Positions 35,292-46,309 of a DNA stretch of 64,000 nt are shown one piece after another. This stretch comes from Ditylenchus dipsaci. Its lineage: Eukaryota; Nematoda; Chromadorea; Rhabditida; Anguinidae. The stretch covers positions 620,001-684,000 of the forward strand of contig SADC01000841.1 of the NCBI GenBank assembly GCA_004194705.1. The letters run 5' to 3'. A model generated the notes under the pieces. The model made no database searches. It was given only the letters and a program-made list of their open reading frames with translations, and was not told the DNA's origin. How positions within the stretch are numbered: the first letter of the stretch is position 1; each line of letters starts with the position of its first letter. The position numbers and the translations under genes were made by a program.

Positions 35292-35467
35292 TACAGTAAA
35301 GTCTCGATACAACATACTTATTGGGACTACCCCAGAGGTATGTTATATTGACACTATATTTATCGATTTTATTTGACCCCGAAACCAAATGCAAATTTTA
35401 TGAGGATATTTTATAAATAGAGAAATATGTTGTGTTAGGGGTATGTTATATGGAGAATCGACTGTGA
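35292..35467. mobile_element. Short pogo-type MITE upstream of the innexin gene
   Basis: TACAGTAAAGTCTCGATACA ACATAC against GTATGTTATATGGAGAATCG ACTGTGA. It ends about 140 bases before the innexin start codon, within the likely promoter or 5' UTR region. Confidence 0.68.
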
Positions 35468-35608
35468 ACTCGAAATTCTCTAGATGCTATTGTTTGTTGT
35501 TATAACCGCTAATTTGATTAAATGAACTAAACTTATCAATTCGATTTTTTTAGATCGCCGCCATATTTATATTTTCAAATTCTGTGACCTCTCTTCAAAT
35601 AGTCAGCC

Positions 35609-38600
35609 ATGGTTTTGCCGATGATAGGCATGGAGTATTTGGGTAAAATGACAGGCCAGATGACTGGAAAGCTCAAAAAATTGACCAGACCACTGCTCAA
35701 AGACGGCATCGGCGACAAAATGGACAAAGGAAACTTGTGGCTCGTCCCTGGCTTTACCATGTTTGCATTCGCAGTGCTGTGGACCATCAAATTGTACTCA
35801 AATACTCATTTGTCAGTAAAAAATAACATAAAAGTTAATATTTTCAGATCTAAACTAGCTCTGGACGAGTCAACTTGCAAAGTAAGAATTTTTTAAAAAT
35901 TAGTTGTTAATTATTTACTAAGAGAAGTTTTTTTGGGGTGCCTCAATCTACGACTTTGCCGGACAACAGATTGATGAAGATGCCAAAAGGCACTGTCAAA
36001 CAGCAAATCGCTACTTTGTAGATATAAATGAGGCATTTTCACATGATCAAAAATGGCGCCTACAAAGACAAGTTAAGAATCCAGAGGTAACTAGACTTTT
36101 TACTTCCGCCATAGATAGATTTTAATCCAGGGTTTCGAATCGTTCTTTTTTAAGACCCCAAATTTTTTATTTTTCGAAAAATATCCTGTTTTAGGCAAAT
36201 GCTTTTTTCCAAACTTGCAACCCTGTTTTTATAACATGCTTTCCTCTTTTCCACCATTTAGTTAATGAAATCGTGTTAAAGTCAAATTTCAGGTGTTTTT
36301 AATTAAACTTTCAGAGATTTTGAATATGTTCTCTAGCTTTTTAAAAGTTTACAAATATTAGAAAAGTCTTGACTAAAGTATAGTCGACTCCCTCTATAAG
36401 ATACTCTCTGTTTAAGATACTCTTTCTATAAAATACCCCTGGCAGCCATTATATTTGGTTAAACTAATATATTCTAATGTTAGTTCCTTTATAAGATACT
36501 TCCTCTGTGAGATAGACCTGGCTGCCCGTCCCGAGGGGCATCTTATAGAGAGAATAACTATATTTATAGCAGAGTATAATCTAATTGGGTGTGCAAGTTT
36601 CAATTGCGCCAAAATAACTTACTTTATTGCTTGTTATAAATTTTAAAGTACTCATGTTTTTTTAATTCAAAAAAGCAGAAAATTAACATCCAACATTGAT
36701 TAGTAAAATTATTTAATAAACATGTGTAGATACAGAGTACCGCATCCTTAGCGGACGCTTCATTTTTGTCATAACTTTTAAATTACAGTGCCTTGACGAG
36801 ATCTTGTTTCGTGACACCCAATGACACCCAATTTGTGCCTTTTTGTTTGTCATCAAATTTGTTGTGTTTCAAGAATATTGGAAAATTAATTTCGGTCACA
36901 AATTTTTTTCGAACGCGTTTGAAACGATTTTTACATATCGACTCAGAATTGTTTAACAATTCTTTTGGTATATAATGTTCGAAACACGATTTTCGCATGA
37001 GCCTACTAGTAGTTTTGGTTCTGGTGTGTGGATGGTCTGTGGATGTGTAGGACCCGTCCAGACCCAAAGCATAGGAACGAAGAAGCAAAAATCGTGATTT
37101 TGACAGTATATACCAAAACCATTCTCAGTCGATTTTCCTAAACTGTTTTTTTTAAACGCGTTCAATGTTTTAATATACTTAAAACGCCCTGTATTGCTGA
37201 AAATAAAAAAAATTACCCCAAAGTTCAACACTGCACCAAAAATTTAATGACAAATAAAAAAGGACAAATTTGGTGTCATTGTCTTGCCTATTTTGTCCTC
37301 TTTACAATGAGAAAAGCATCTCGCCAATGCAATGTAAATTTAAAAATTTATGACAATACTAGGAAATAAGGATGCCGCACCCTGTATTAAATGATGTTAC
37401 AAACTAGATAGAGGGTGCAGCAAAAGTTTGTACGACTTTTTGAACACCTTTTTAAGTCAAAAGTGGTTCGTAAAAATAAGAGTTATATGCTGTCTTGTAG
37501 CGTTTTTCATGCCTCTCAAAGAGACTTAGACATTGATTTTCAGTGGGTCATCTGGTTTTGGGCGCCTATTGTATTTGTCATGTATGTGCTCACTAGGTTC
37601 ATCTGGTCTCTGCTACTCGAAAACCAAGGTAAATTACAAAAGCTACTTGCAAACTTTCAAGTAAAAATATTTTAGGCATAAACTTCCCCAACGTGGTCAA
37701 TGCTTGCACCAGTGTAGTAGTGGAAAACGACGAAATCACGCAAGTGGACGAGGACAAACTGTATGAACGATTGGCTGTAATCAGTGACAACTTCCGGTGT
37801 GCCTCTTCATCTCATGCTTTTGCCGCCTTTGTGGCCTTTGAGATAGCTTTGGTGCTGGCACCTCTGTTTCTGCTGGTCTTCTTCTTACCTCTAATGATTG
37901 GCAGTGGATTCCGCACCTGGGGATTGGATATTGCTAGAGCATGGTGAGTATAATCTAATTAAAAAAATCTAGTGGAGTGGAGAAATAATAAAAGTTAAAA
38001 AAATAACTAATTTTTACTGTTTAAGGTGGGAGCAGAATGAGTGGTGAGTTTCTTTATTAGCTAATTTAATATTTTGAAATATATCAATTTGTGTTGCAGG
38101 AAAGGTGTTCCCCTGCAACCCCTGCTAGGGTCTTCTCACAGCCATTCCGTTAAAGTACCACTTATTCCGAGAGTCACTTATTGTGACTACCATTTCGTGA
38201 GTTTGGGAAATGACCACGTGCTCACTTACAGATGCTACTTGGATGCTAATTGGCATGAGAGAACTGCACTTTTCACTTGGTTAGTCTACGTTGTGAACAA
38301 AATTTGGGGTGTACATCCCTAGGCGATTTTCGCGGCACTTCTTTAGTCCCCCCCCATACTCGGATTTTTTGAAAAGTGACCCAAAATCACCCCCGAACTC
38401 ATTCTTTCTGCACAACAAGGTACGAGAAGCATTTCTAAACACTTTCCAAATAAAAAAAGTTGAATTTTATCGAAAAAAAATTCCCCCCAACCCTTAAGGA
38501 TAGATGGTCTTTTTAGGGTATTTTGACAAAATTTTAACCTTTGCAAAATCTAGGTGAAAATGCTAGATTTTGAACAGGTTTTTACTTTCTGAGGCCTACC

Positions 38601-41600
38601 GCATAAAAAAATCTGGTATGCATATGTTTTCATGCATCCAGAGTCATTTTCGAGTGATTTGTGTCTCAGGTATGTGTGTGTGCGCATCTCAACCCCAAGC
38701 AGCCCGAAGGGGCGCAGGGGGCTTGGTTGGTTAGAGATGCGCGCACACACTTACCTTGGCAATGATTCAGAGCAAGACTCTTTATCAAAAACGCATTCAG
38801 AGAGTGTTTTTGCCCAGCTCCAGCAAGAAAAATGGGATAAATCACCCAAAAATGACCCTAAAATACCCAAAAGACCATCTACCCCCAAGGAACAGGTGGC
38901 AAATTTTTTGACAAAATTTAATTTTTTCATTTAGAAAGTGTTTAGAAATGCTTCTCGTATCTTGTTGTGCAGAAAGAATGAGTTCGGGGGTGATTTTGGG
39001 TCACTTTTCAAAAAATCCGAGTATGGGGGGGGACTTAAGAAGTACCATTTTCGCTTGGTCAGAAAATTTATTTTTTAGGATTTTTATTAAACAATCTGAC
39101 ACCAGCGTAGAATTCAGTCTTTGTTGCCTTTTTCACTGTAGTCTTTTGGTTTTGTGCTTAGACGCAGACTACAAAATACCGTATTACCTCGAGTAAGGCA
39201 AAATGGGAATTTTTACTTTTCAAACCTCCGAAAATCAGAAAAAATTTAAAGGTTGGTATCGAGATTTTCGGGTGATTGAGAAAAAATTAAACAAGTGGAA
39301 TTGCTAGATCTAGAATGATAAAAGCAAATTTTCGAAATATTTTTTTTCTGCTGAGTTATTTTTTTTCTGCGGACATCTCTGAAAGACCAAAAAAGAGAAG
39401 ATTTGAACATAGTTTTGTTAACTGGGGCCTACCGCATAAAGAAACTCTGGTATGCATGCTTTTTCATGCATCCAGAGTCACTTTCGAGTGATTTGTGTCT
39501 AAGGTATGTGGGTGTGCGCATCTCAACTCCAAGCCCCCAAGCCGCCTGCGCCCCCGAAGGGGTCGCAGGGGGCTTGAGATTTAGAGACTCTAACTCGAGG
39601 GTGTTCATGTACCTAGAGTTAGAGTTTGAGGTTGGATTTGAAGGTGTTGATGCATATAACTTGGATTTTTTTAGTAAACCCCCCAAAAACTAAGTTTTAG
39701 TGGCTTTAGACGGCTTTGGAGTGAGATTGTGAGCTATCTAAGCCATATACATGAACATTTTCAAGCTCGACCTCTAACTCTAACTCGATGTACGTGAACA
39801 CCATCGAGTTAGAGTTCGGGTTTTTGAGTACATGAACACCTCTTACCCGAACTCTAACTCGAACTCTAACTCTAACAACGTGATAAGCCATAAGGTAAGT
39901 CTGTGCGGTATCTAAGGTAACTCCGCACGCACTTACCTCATACATGATTCCGAGAAGTACACTTGATCATAAAATGTGTTTAGAGACTCTTTTTGCCCAG
40001 TTCCAGTGACCAAAACAGGGTAAAAACCACCAAATAAAGTATCTAAGTACCCTATAGGACGGCCAAAAAGTTGATTTTTGGTAAAAAAAAATTTTGTGGA
40101 AAGTGCCTTTCCAATTGGTTTTTCATCTTTTTTTGTAAGTAAAAGTGTTCAAATCGCGTAAAAACGAGGTTTAGACCGGTTTTTGGGCCAGGGGGGGGGA
40201 TTCTATACTCCGCCCCTTATTGCAGCATGGTAAAAAAATACGGTACTATGTTAGGAAACAGCAAAAATATATTTTAGTTATTTTTTGTTTGAAAATCATG
40301 TTTGGGTTTATAATATAAAATGTATAAGTAAAATTTTGGGACAAGACTGTATTCTAAAATATGCTCAAGCAGAGCAAAATTTTAAGGAAGTCATTCATAG
40401 TCATTTTTCATTGCTAGATAAATTTTTTATTGGAGCTCTGAAATTTTTGTATTGTCCACAAATAAAATTTTGCAGGTACATGCTCGTCTTTCTGTCATTT
40501 ATCAACTTGTGCAACCTATTCTTCTGGGTCGAGTGGGCATTTCGCATGCGTTCCGGCAAGAAACGCCAGAGCTGGGTGTTGAAGAAGTGGCTCAATGCTG
40601 ATGACTTCTGTCCTGGCGAAAAAGAGCTGATGAAGGTGTATGCCGCCCAATTCAAAATGGGCAATCTCCTCTTCTTCTACTACATTGAAGCACACACAGA
40701 TCGGGTTGTTGCAAGTGCTTTTTGCACAGCTCTCTTCCGCAAATGGTTAGAAAAAGAACAGATGGTAAATTTTTTAACATATTTATTTCTTGTGTGAAGC
40801 TGATAAAGATAAAATAAAACATAATTACAAATTAATAATAATGCTATAAATAATTTAGCCAGACAATAGGTTAGGCTGGGCAATAGGCCCAAACGCAATG
40901 GATCCGAGGATGAGATTAGGCAGTTTGCCCTATCCTACAGCACCCTCAAGGACGCCTACTTCAAAGGACAGTTTCCAGGTGGAGAAAATGCCAGTTGCCT
41001 TTTCTATTCCTGACAGACCACCAAGTCCAGAGAGACCTTTGTCAGCAAATGCACCTAGTAGTTCCATAGGCATTAGTTACTCCTCAGCTACAACTGCCAA
41101 AGAGCAAGGAATAGCAATGGAAGAAGGTTAGTTTTTAGAATCGTTCTGGTCTATATTCTATTCTTCATGTAATGCTATCCCTTGGGACCAACTCTTAGGT
41201 AGCATTAGAAAAGAAAACCTCTATTTATTTTTCTACCAGTGATGGTCAATCTAGCTAAAGCTCTGAGACGGCTCTTTACACCACTTAACACTCGGGCGGT
41301 CATGCGTGACAACACGGACTACTGATACAGAATTTCACGCTGAACACAATGGTGGTTTTGGTTTGAAAATTTTTAGTCAAAAGATTGTCGCTAGAGCCTT
41401 CTAAAACTTTGGAGTTGTTTGACTCTTTCTCTTGGCACAAAAGTACGAAAAATAGTCATAACTTTTCATATACTGAAGACTTTTGCAAGCCGTGAATCAC
41501 ATCTTGTAGAGCAAAAGCAAGGCTATTTTTGATTAGATTCTTATCGACCTTACTTTTATAAGCCATAAATTTGCGAGGAAAATTTTTTTTGATGTTTTTT

Positions 41601-42520
41601 CTGCTGATTTAGAATCATCATAAAATTTTCTACAACAAAATACTTTGTAGACATTGAAGTGGTCTAGTGTTTGAAGCCATTTGAAGATGAGTCCTTATCA
41701 AATGGATGACACTATAATCTTTGGTATTTTCCGACCGTAAATTATTATGACACACAGGCAAATATCTAATCAAAAATAGCCTTGCTTTTGCTCTACAAGA
41801 TGTGATTCACAGCTTGCAAAAGTCTTCAGTATATAAAAAGTTATCACTATTTTTCGTACTTTTGTGCCAAGAGAAAGAGTCAAACAACTCCAAAGTTTTA
41901 GAAGGCTCTAGCGACAATCTTTTGACTAAAAATTTTTAAACCAAAACCACCATCGTGTTCAGCGTGAAATTCTGTATCAGTAGTCCGTGTTGTTACGCGT
42001 GACCGTCTGGGTGTTAAATTAACATTAAAAAATAAATAAAAAATAGATATTGTAAAAAAGACAAAAGATTTTTAGTTGGTTACAATTCGGAATATTTTAA
42101 AATATTGACAAATTTTTATAAATCTTGGTGCCAATTTCACCAAAGTGAATAAATATATAGTGATTTAGCCTTTTGAAAAGCTGAATTGTTTCTGTTTCCT
42201 TTGCAAACACCTATTTTTCAAAATTTTATTATTTATATGATTAGAGTAATAGACAAAAATTTCGGGAGCTTAATATTTTTGTTTAAAAATAAAATTTTGT
42301 TATTTTAGACGAGCCAAAGGACGAAAATGTGGCATCTTCTACCTACCCCGTTCCCAGCAATACGCAGTTGAGGAAGTCTTCAACCAGCAGTTCCAGATGT
42401 TCTTCCAAATTAAGAAGGGAGAATTTAAATGACAGCTTTCGAAGAAATAAAAGTAAACCGCAGACCTCCAACCTTGCTAAGAATTCTGCAAGCAATCCAG
42501 AAATAAGTGAGTCTGAGTAA
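35609..42520 (+). CDS. Innexin (gap-junction/hemichannel subunit), about 10 exons
   Basis: Exons as I read them: 35609-35811, 35848-35881, 35928-36086, about 37457-37628, 37676-37943, 38026-38043, 38100-38279, 40476-40764, 40859-41126, 42309-42520 (TAA). From 37628 on, all phases agree; the 36086/37457 join is the weakest. The protein (about 540 residues) has four membrane spans: TM1 (WLVPGFTMFAFAVLWTIKLY), TM2 after DFQWV (WFWAPIVFVMYVLTRFIW), TM3 (AFEIALVLAPLFLLVFFLP) and TM4 (FTWYMLVFLSFINLCNLFF). Loop 1 carries STCK and KRHCQTANRYF; loop 2 carries IPRVTYCDYHF and TYRCYLD, giving the two cysteines per loop of innexins. DFQWV stands for the family's YYQWV block, and IPRVTYCDY matches FPRVTxCDF. 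The tail is Ser/Pro-rich and cytoplasmic. The start lies in a good context (GCCATGG). Introns 3, 7 and 9 are swollen by MITEs. It is divergent but looks functional; electrical coupling in the animal is the family role. Confidence 0.85.
36366..36560. repeat. Right copy of the direct repeat, with pogo-type MITE remnant
   Basis: Repeats 34986-35083, then continues to an inverted end (GGCATCTTATAGAGAGAATA), so part of a MITE is preserved here but not in the left copy. Lies in innexin intron 3. Confidence 0.62.
36731..37385. mobile_element. Mariner-ended MITE in innexin intron 3
   Basis: TACAGAGTACCGCATCCTTA against TAAGGATGCCGCACCCTGTA, TA-flanked. The related ends TACTGGGTGCGGCAAGTAAT occur at 50848. 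No transposase. Confidence 0.74.
38343..39036. mobile_element. Large foldback in innexin intron 7
   Basis: TTAGTCCCCCCCCATACTCG GATTTTTTGAAAAGTGACCC pairs with GGGTCACTTTTCAAAAAATC CGAGTATGGGGGGGGACTTA. An inner palindrome (GGTATGTGTGTGTGCGCATC with GATGCGCGCACACACTTACC) forms the loop end. Part of the interior (38590-38730) recurs directly at 39424-39575. Confidence 0.78.
39177..40245. mobile_element. 1 kb TACCGTATTA element in innexin intron 7
   Basis: Begins TACCGTATTACCTCGAGTAA GGC and ends AAAAAAATACGGTA. It contains a copy of the GCCTACCGCATAAA.. CATCCAGAGTCACTTTCGAG block of the neighbouring foldback and the AACTCTAACTCG array. Confidence 0.55.
39588..39885. repeat. Irregular AACTCT/AACTCG hexamer blocks in opposite orientations
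   Basis: GACTCTAACTCGAGGGTGTT and GAGTTAGAGTTTGAG occur beside inverted copies (GACCTCTAACTCTAACTCGA; CGAACTCTAACTCGAACTCT). GTTCATGTAC / GTACGTGAAC spacers link the blocks. Confidence 0.6.
41285..42017. mobile_element. TTAA-flanked, near-perfect 730-base palindrome (piggyBac-type MITE) in innexin intron 9
   Basis: TTAACACTCGGGCGGTCATG CGTGACAACACGGACTACTG pairs with CAGTAGTCCGTGTTGTTACG CGTGACCGTCTGGGTGTTAA. Pairing continues through CAGAATTTCACGCTGAACAC and inward past TTTGCTCTACAAGATGTGAT. The TTAA at both ends and the terminal repeats suggest piggyBac-superfamily mobilisation. Confidence 0.8.
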
Positions 42521-42658
42521 ACTAACCAAGGGTACAAAGAAGAATATTCAACAAATTGACCACTCAAGTGCCATATTATTCCTTTGTTTTATTGTAAATG
42601 TTGGAAATTCATATTTTGTTTGATATTTGATTATTATCTGCCAAAGTTATTTGTGAAT

Positions 42659-42664
42659 AATAAA
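42659..42664 (+). promoter_or_regulatory. Poly(A) signal AATAAA of the innexin gene
   Basis: Canonical AATAAA about 140 bases after the TAA stop. Confidence 0.55.
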
Positions 42665-42956
42665 TCCGGTTTAAACCTTTAGTGTATTTAAAGCCTCAAA
42701 CTGTTTTTCATTTATTGTAAAAAGTCGCAATGCTGGTGTCTTTAAGCAACAGAGATTTCGGATTATAACCAGGGCATTAACCTCAAAATTAAAAAAAGCA
42801 AAAAAGACATTTTAATCTTTTTAAAGCAAAAAAGGTCATTTATTTCAGTGCAAATTACCATTTTGAAAGGAAAAAATATTTTGACCAAAGTTTTTTGAAA
42901 ATAAAAAATATTTATGATTTCGAATAAAGAACGAATCTTTTGAACAAACCTTTTTA

Positions 42957-43160
42957 AGCTTTTTGGCTTTATTTCAACAGATTTTAAGAATGGTTTTGTA
43001 GCTCCTTCTCCAAATCATGCATCGATTAATTTGTAATTTGGGGCAAGTTTGTTCGTGTAAACCTGTTTATGTGTAAGTTGCTAAATATTGCTGCAGTGTG
43101 TCAGCACTTTGTTTGCTTATTTCTTAAAATGGGAAATATATTGAGTGTTTTGAGCAGGTG
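42957..43160 (-). pseudogene. Partial broken copy of the coiled-coil gene
   Basis: Closely resembles 45466-45655, the 3' part of exon 1 of the secreted coiled-coil gene, over about 200 bases (for example GGTTTTGTAGCTCCTTCTCC and AATCATGCATCGAT-AATTTG). It contains indels and has no long frame on the minus strand. Same orientation, about 2.5 kb downstream of the parent: a decayed tandem duplicate. Confidence 0.72.
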
Positions 43161-43507
43161 AGCTCAGATGAAAACGACACTCTTTAAAGAAAAAAATTTT
43201 GGTAAAATTTTTGATCGTTGGCTACTCAAAGCAAAAAGCATAATTTTGACCGAAAAAATTTCTCGAAGAAGTGTCGGTTGCACCTTGAAAACATTTTTCA
43301 GCATGCCTCAGATCAAAGAACATCTCAAAAAGTGGTTGAAACATGATTTAGAGTACGGCCAAGAAGAGGGAAAATAGGGCTAAAAAAAGAAACATACGTA
43401 CGAAAATTAGAATTCTATGATCATTAAAATTCTATGGCCGAAAACAAGTATACTAATATTCAGAAAAATACCCTATACTTATAAAAAAACAATTTTTCTA
43501 ATGCAGC

Positions 43508-43822
43508 ATTCAATAACTTGAGCCACCAAGCATAGTTGGACGCCTCTGAAAAACCACCGCCGCCGCCACCACCGGCGGCGTCGCCAACACCACCGCCGGC
43601 GTAAAAATGATGCTAAATTTCACCGCCGCCGCCGCCGCTGCTTTGCCGCCACCGCCACCGCCGCCGCCGCCACCGGCGGCGGCGGTGGCGGCGCGGCGAA
43701 GTAATTAGGCTGCGGCGGCGGCGGTAGCGGCGATGTGGCGGCGGCGGTGGCAACGGCGGTGGCGGTGGTGGCGGCGGCGTGGCGGCGGCGGCGATCCAAC
43801 TATGCCACCAAGCTACTCTGAC
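43508..43822. repeat. CCG/CGG trinucleotide palindrome
   Basis: The left half is CCGCCG/CCACCG-rich and the right half GGCGGC/GGCGGT-rich, so the strands can form a long GC hairpin. Edges GCATAGTTGGACGCC and GATCCAACTATGC are inverted. Frames across it encode poly-Pro/Arg low complexity and are not genes. Confidence 0.75.
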
Positions 43823-44669
43823 CAATGTTTTTTTAGATATAAAAGTATTTGCGCTGCACAACGGTGCATTATTATGACTATCGATGAAAAGTTCTTTTCT
43901 CAAAAATATTATTTTTAGATTTAAGTGTACCGAGAAGTGTGTTCTTAAAATGATGTCACAAATCCTAATTTTTTTAGTTTTGTCCTCATTTTCCAAATTT
44001 CTTATGTAAAAAAGGTTTTTAGCTCTGAACTGTGCTACAGTCGAGGTTGGTAAAATTTGTCTTTAAAAGCCTCGTGTATCCTTTTTTAAATTTTCTTATT
44101 TCTTCGTGACTTGTTTTTGGGATGTTCAGTTTTCGCATCTTACATTATATATTCAAAAAGTATAATTGAGAAGACACAAAAGTTATAGTATTAGGGTAGT
44201 ATTTCTTTTGACAATATTTTTGAAATTCCAGAACTTTTACGGTTACCTTTCGACATCTATTTTTTTGTCTTTTTTCATTTATTTGAATTTTTTATATCAG
44301 ATGTTTTTACATCGCTTTGTAGCTTAGATTATTCTCTATCGATTGAGTGGTCGAACTTTTTTACTTAAAAATAATTTTTGATGAAATCACACTAACTTCA
44401 CATTAAAATATCAAGTGTGAGCCTGAGGCTTGGTAAAGAAGTCGATGTCAAAAGGTAGCCGTAAAAATTCCCCGCTCGCTTTAAGAAAAATCAAGTGCAG
44501 TATTTTTCGAACCTGGAAAGTAATGTGAACAGAATTCGGTGAACAAGAACATTTATTTACTTTTGCAAAACACCTGTCAGTGAAAAAAGGAAAATTTTGA
44601 AAAATTGTTTGATAATGGTACGTGAAAATTCAAGATTGTTAACTTCTTCGTGCTTTTGTTTTTTACTGA

Positions 44670-46048
44670 CTAATTTAGCTTAGCTAACATAGTTTGATAA
44701 ATATCATCAGGGTCATTGATTGATAATTGTACTTTAGAAACTGCCAAAATTTTGTCCAATTTATCGTCACGACTTTCAAGCTCCTTTTTTAGTATCAGCA
44801 ATTGAATTTTATTCGCTCCAGCGGAAGGTTTGATTTCCTTTGCGACTTTATAGAGATTATCACGGATTCTATTAATTACTTCTTTAATTTTAAAACCAAT
44901 GTCTTTTTTGATGTTTTCAGCAGTTAATACTGTGCTTAAAGTTTCTTCGTACAGCAAATAAGTGTTTCTGCGTAGGGTCAGCAATTTAGCTGCATGTTTG
45001 AAAAGAGCTGGAACTGGAATTTTATCTAGATTTTCAATTATTCTTAACTTTTCGTTTTGATTTTCCAACTTTTTTAGCTTATCATATAAATATATTGCGT
45101 TAGCTTCCAATTTCAAGTCTGTTGAAGATTTGTTGTTTTCAGATGTGGTGGTAGACTTTTCTTTTGCAGAATCTGAAAAATGCTGGTATTTTCGGAGTAT
45201 TTGAAACTAAGTCCCCACCCAGTCAAATCAACTTGGGGACCAAGGCCATTTTTAATTGAAAATTTTCGACTGCACTATTTGTTCACCTAAAGTCTTAAAA
45301 AAACGTTCATTTACATATTAGATCATTTTTATAAAAAAATTATTGGTTTAACAAAAATCTGGAAATTAATCGCCCTGGTTTCCCAAGCTGATTTGACTGG
45401 GAGGGGGAGGGTGTTCAGGTTCAGTATAGTCGTATTTTCTATGCATTTTTCGAAGTCCTTGCCTGAAGCTTTTTGGCTTAATTTCAACAAATTTTGAAAA
45501 AGGTTTTGTAGCTCCTTCTCCAAATCATGCATCGATGAATTTGTAATTTGGGGCAAATTATTTGTGTAAGTAGCCAAATATTGCTGCAGCGTATCAGAAT
45601 TTTGGTTGGTTATCTTTTCAAAATCAGAAATATATTGACTATTTTTTGAGTGTATTTCAGAGAACTGCTTTAAATCTGATTCCAGCTCGTCTTTTCCTAT
45701 TTTAATAATTTTTTGCACGTTTTTAATGAGCAATTTATTGTTTTCATACAAAAAGGTTCTTGCTTCTTCATGAACTGCTTTTTCTTGATCATTTGTGTGC
45801 TCGTAAAATTCTGATACTTTCTTGCAAAATTGTTCTAGTGTTACTAAAATTTGCTGTTCCACATCCAGGTTCAGAAGCACAGGATATTGTTCGGAAACAT
45901 TATGAGTCGTGCTTGCCAACAAAGATGATTTCAAAGACTCTTTTTCTTTTACAAGCTCATCTAGAGCAGTTTCCTGCTCAGATAAGGTTTTCGCAATAGA
46001 CAATAAAAATAAAGTGTTTGTAATTGTGAATATTAGCAAGATTTTCAT
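44670..46048 (-). CDS. Secreted coiled-coil protein, 2 exons, family unknown
   Basis: Exon 1 is 46048 to about 45463 and exon 2 about 45172-44670 (stop at 44670). The product is about 363 residues: a signal peptide (MKILLIFTITNTLFLLSIAK), then long Glu/Lys/Leu/Asn-rich helices (EQETALDELVKEKESLKSSL; FEKITNQNSDTLQQYLATY; SMHDLEKELQNLFQNLLKL), a Ser/Thr-rich hinge (KEKSTTTSENNKSS) and a second helical domain (YDKLKKLENQNEKLRIIENL onward). No cysteine framework or membrane span is seen after the signal. No known family is recognised; it resembles the many secreted alpha-helical proteins of small invertebrates. No GT donor fits the phase of exon 2. GCAAGG at 45462 does, suggesting a GC-AG intron, with the foldback at 45211-45412 inside it. 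A broken copy lies at 42957-43160. Confidence 0.66.
45211..45412. mobile_element. Small foldback inside the coiled-coil gene's intron
   Basis: GTCCCCACCCAGTCAAATCA ACTTGGGGACC pairs with CCCAAGCTGATTTGACTGGG AGGGGGAGGG. It shares its AGTCAAA-TCA-CTTGGGGA core with the foldback at 16472-16670. Confidence 0.62.
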
Positions 46049-46309
46049 TTCCTTTCTGAATTTTAAAAATTACCAACAATTATTTCGAAAGGCAGGCAAA
46101 AAAACTGACGCGAATTCGTAAATTTGAAGAAAAGCTATGGTTGGAATGAGAATTGGACTGGCGTCCAGTTAGGTACTCAGCAGATTCGTATTTTTAAAAC
46201 AATCTTATTTATGTTCACCTAGAACTCGCCTTTTAAAATATTTCCATCAGCGACAAGCGTGCTCCTTTAAGGATGGCTGACCTTTAAGGTGCCCATCCAT
46301 CTTTTTGTA

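Noticed and set aside
36783..37231. Minus-strand frames of 92-101 residues in innexin intron 3
   Set aside because: They lie wholly inside the mariner-ended MITE at 36731-37385 and show no transposase motif.
43613..43996. Long Pro/Arg-rich frame over the CCG/CGG block
   Set aside because: It is the translation of a trinucleotide palindrome; no start context, splice signal or non-repetitive protein sequence supports it.
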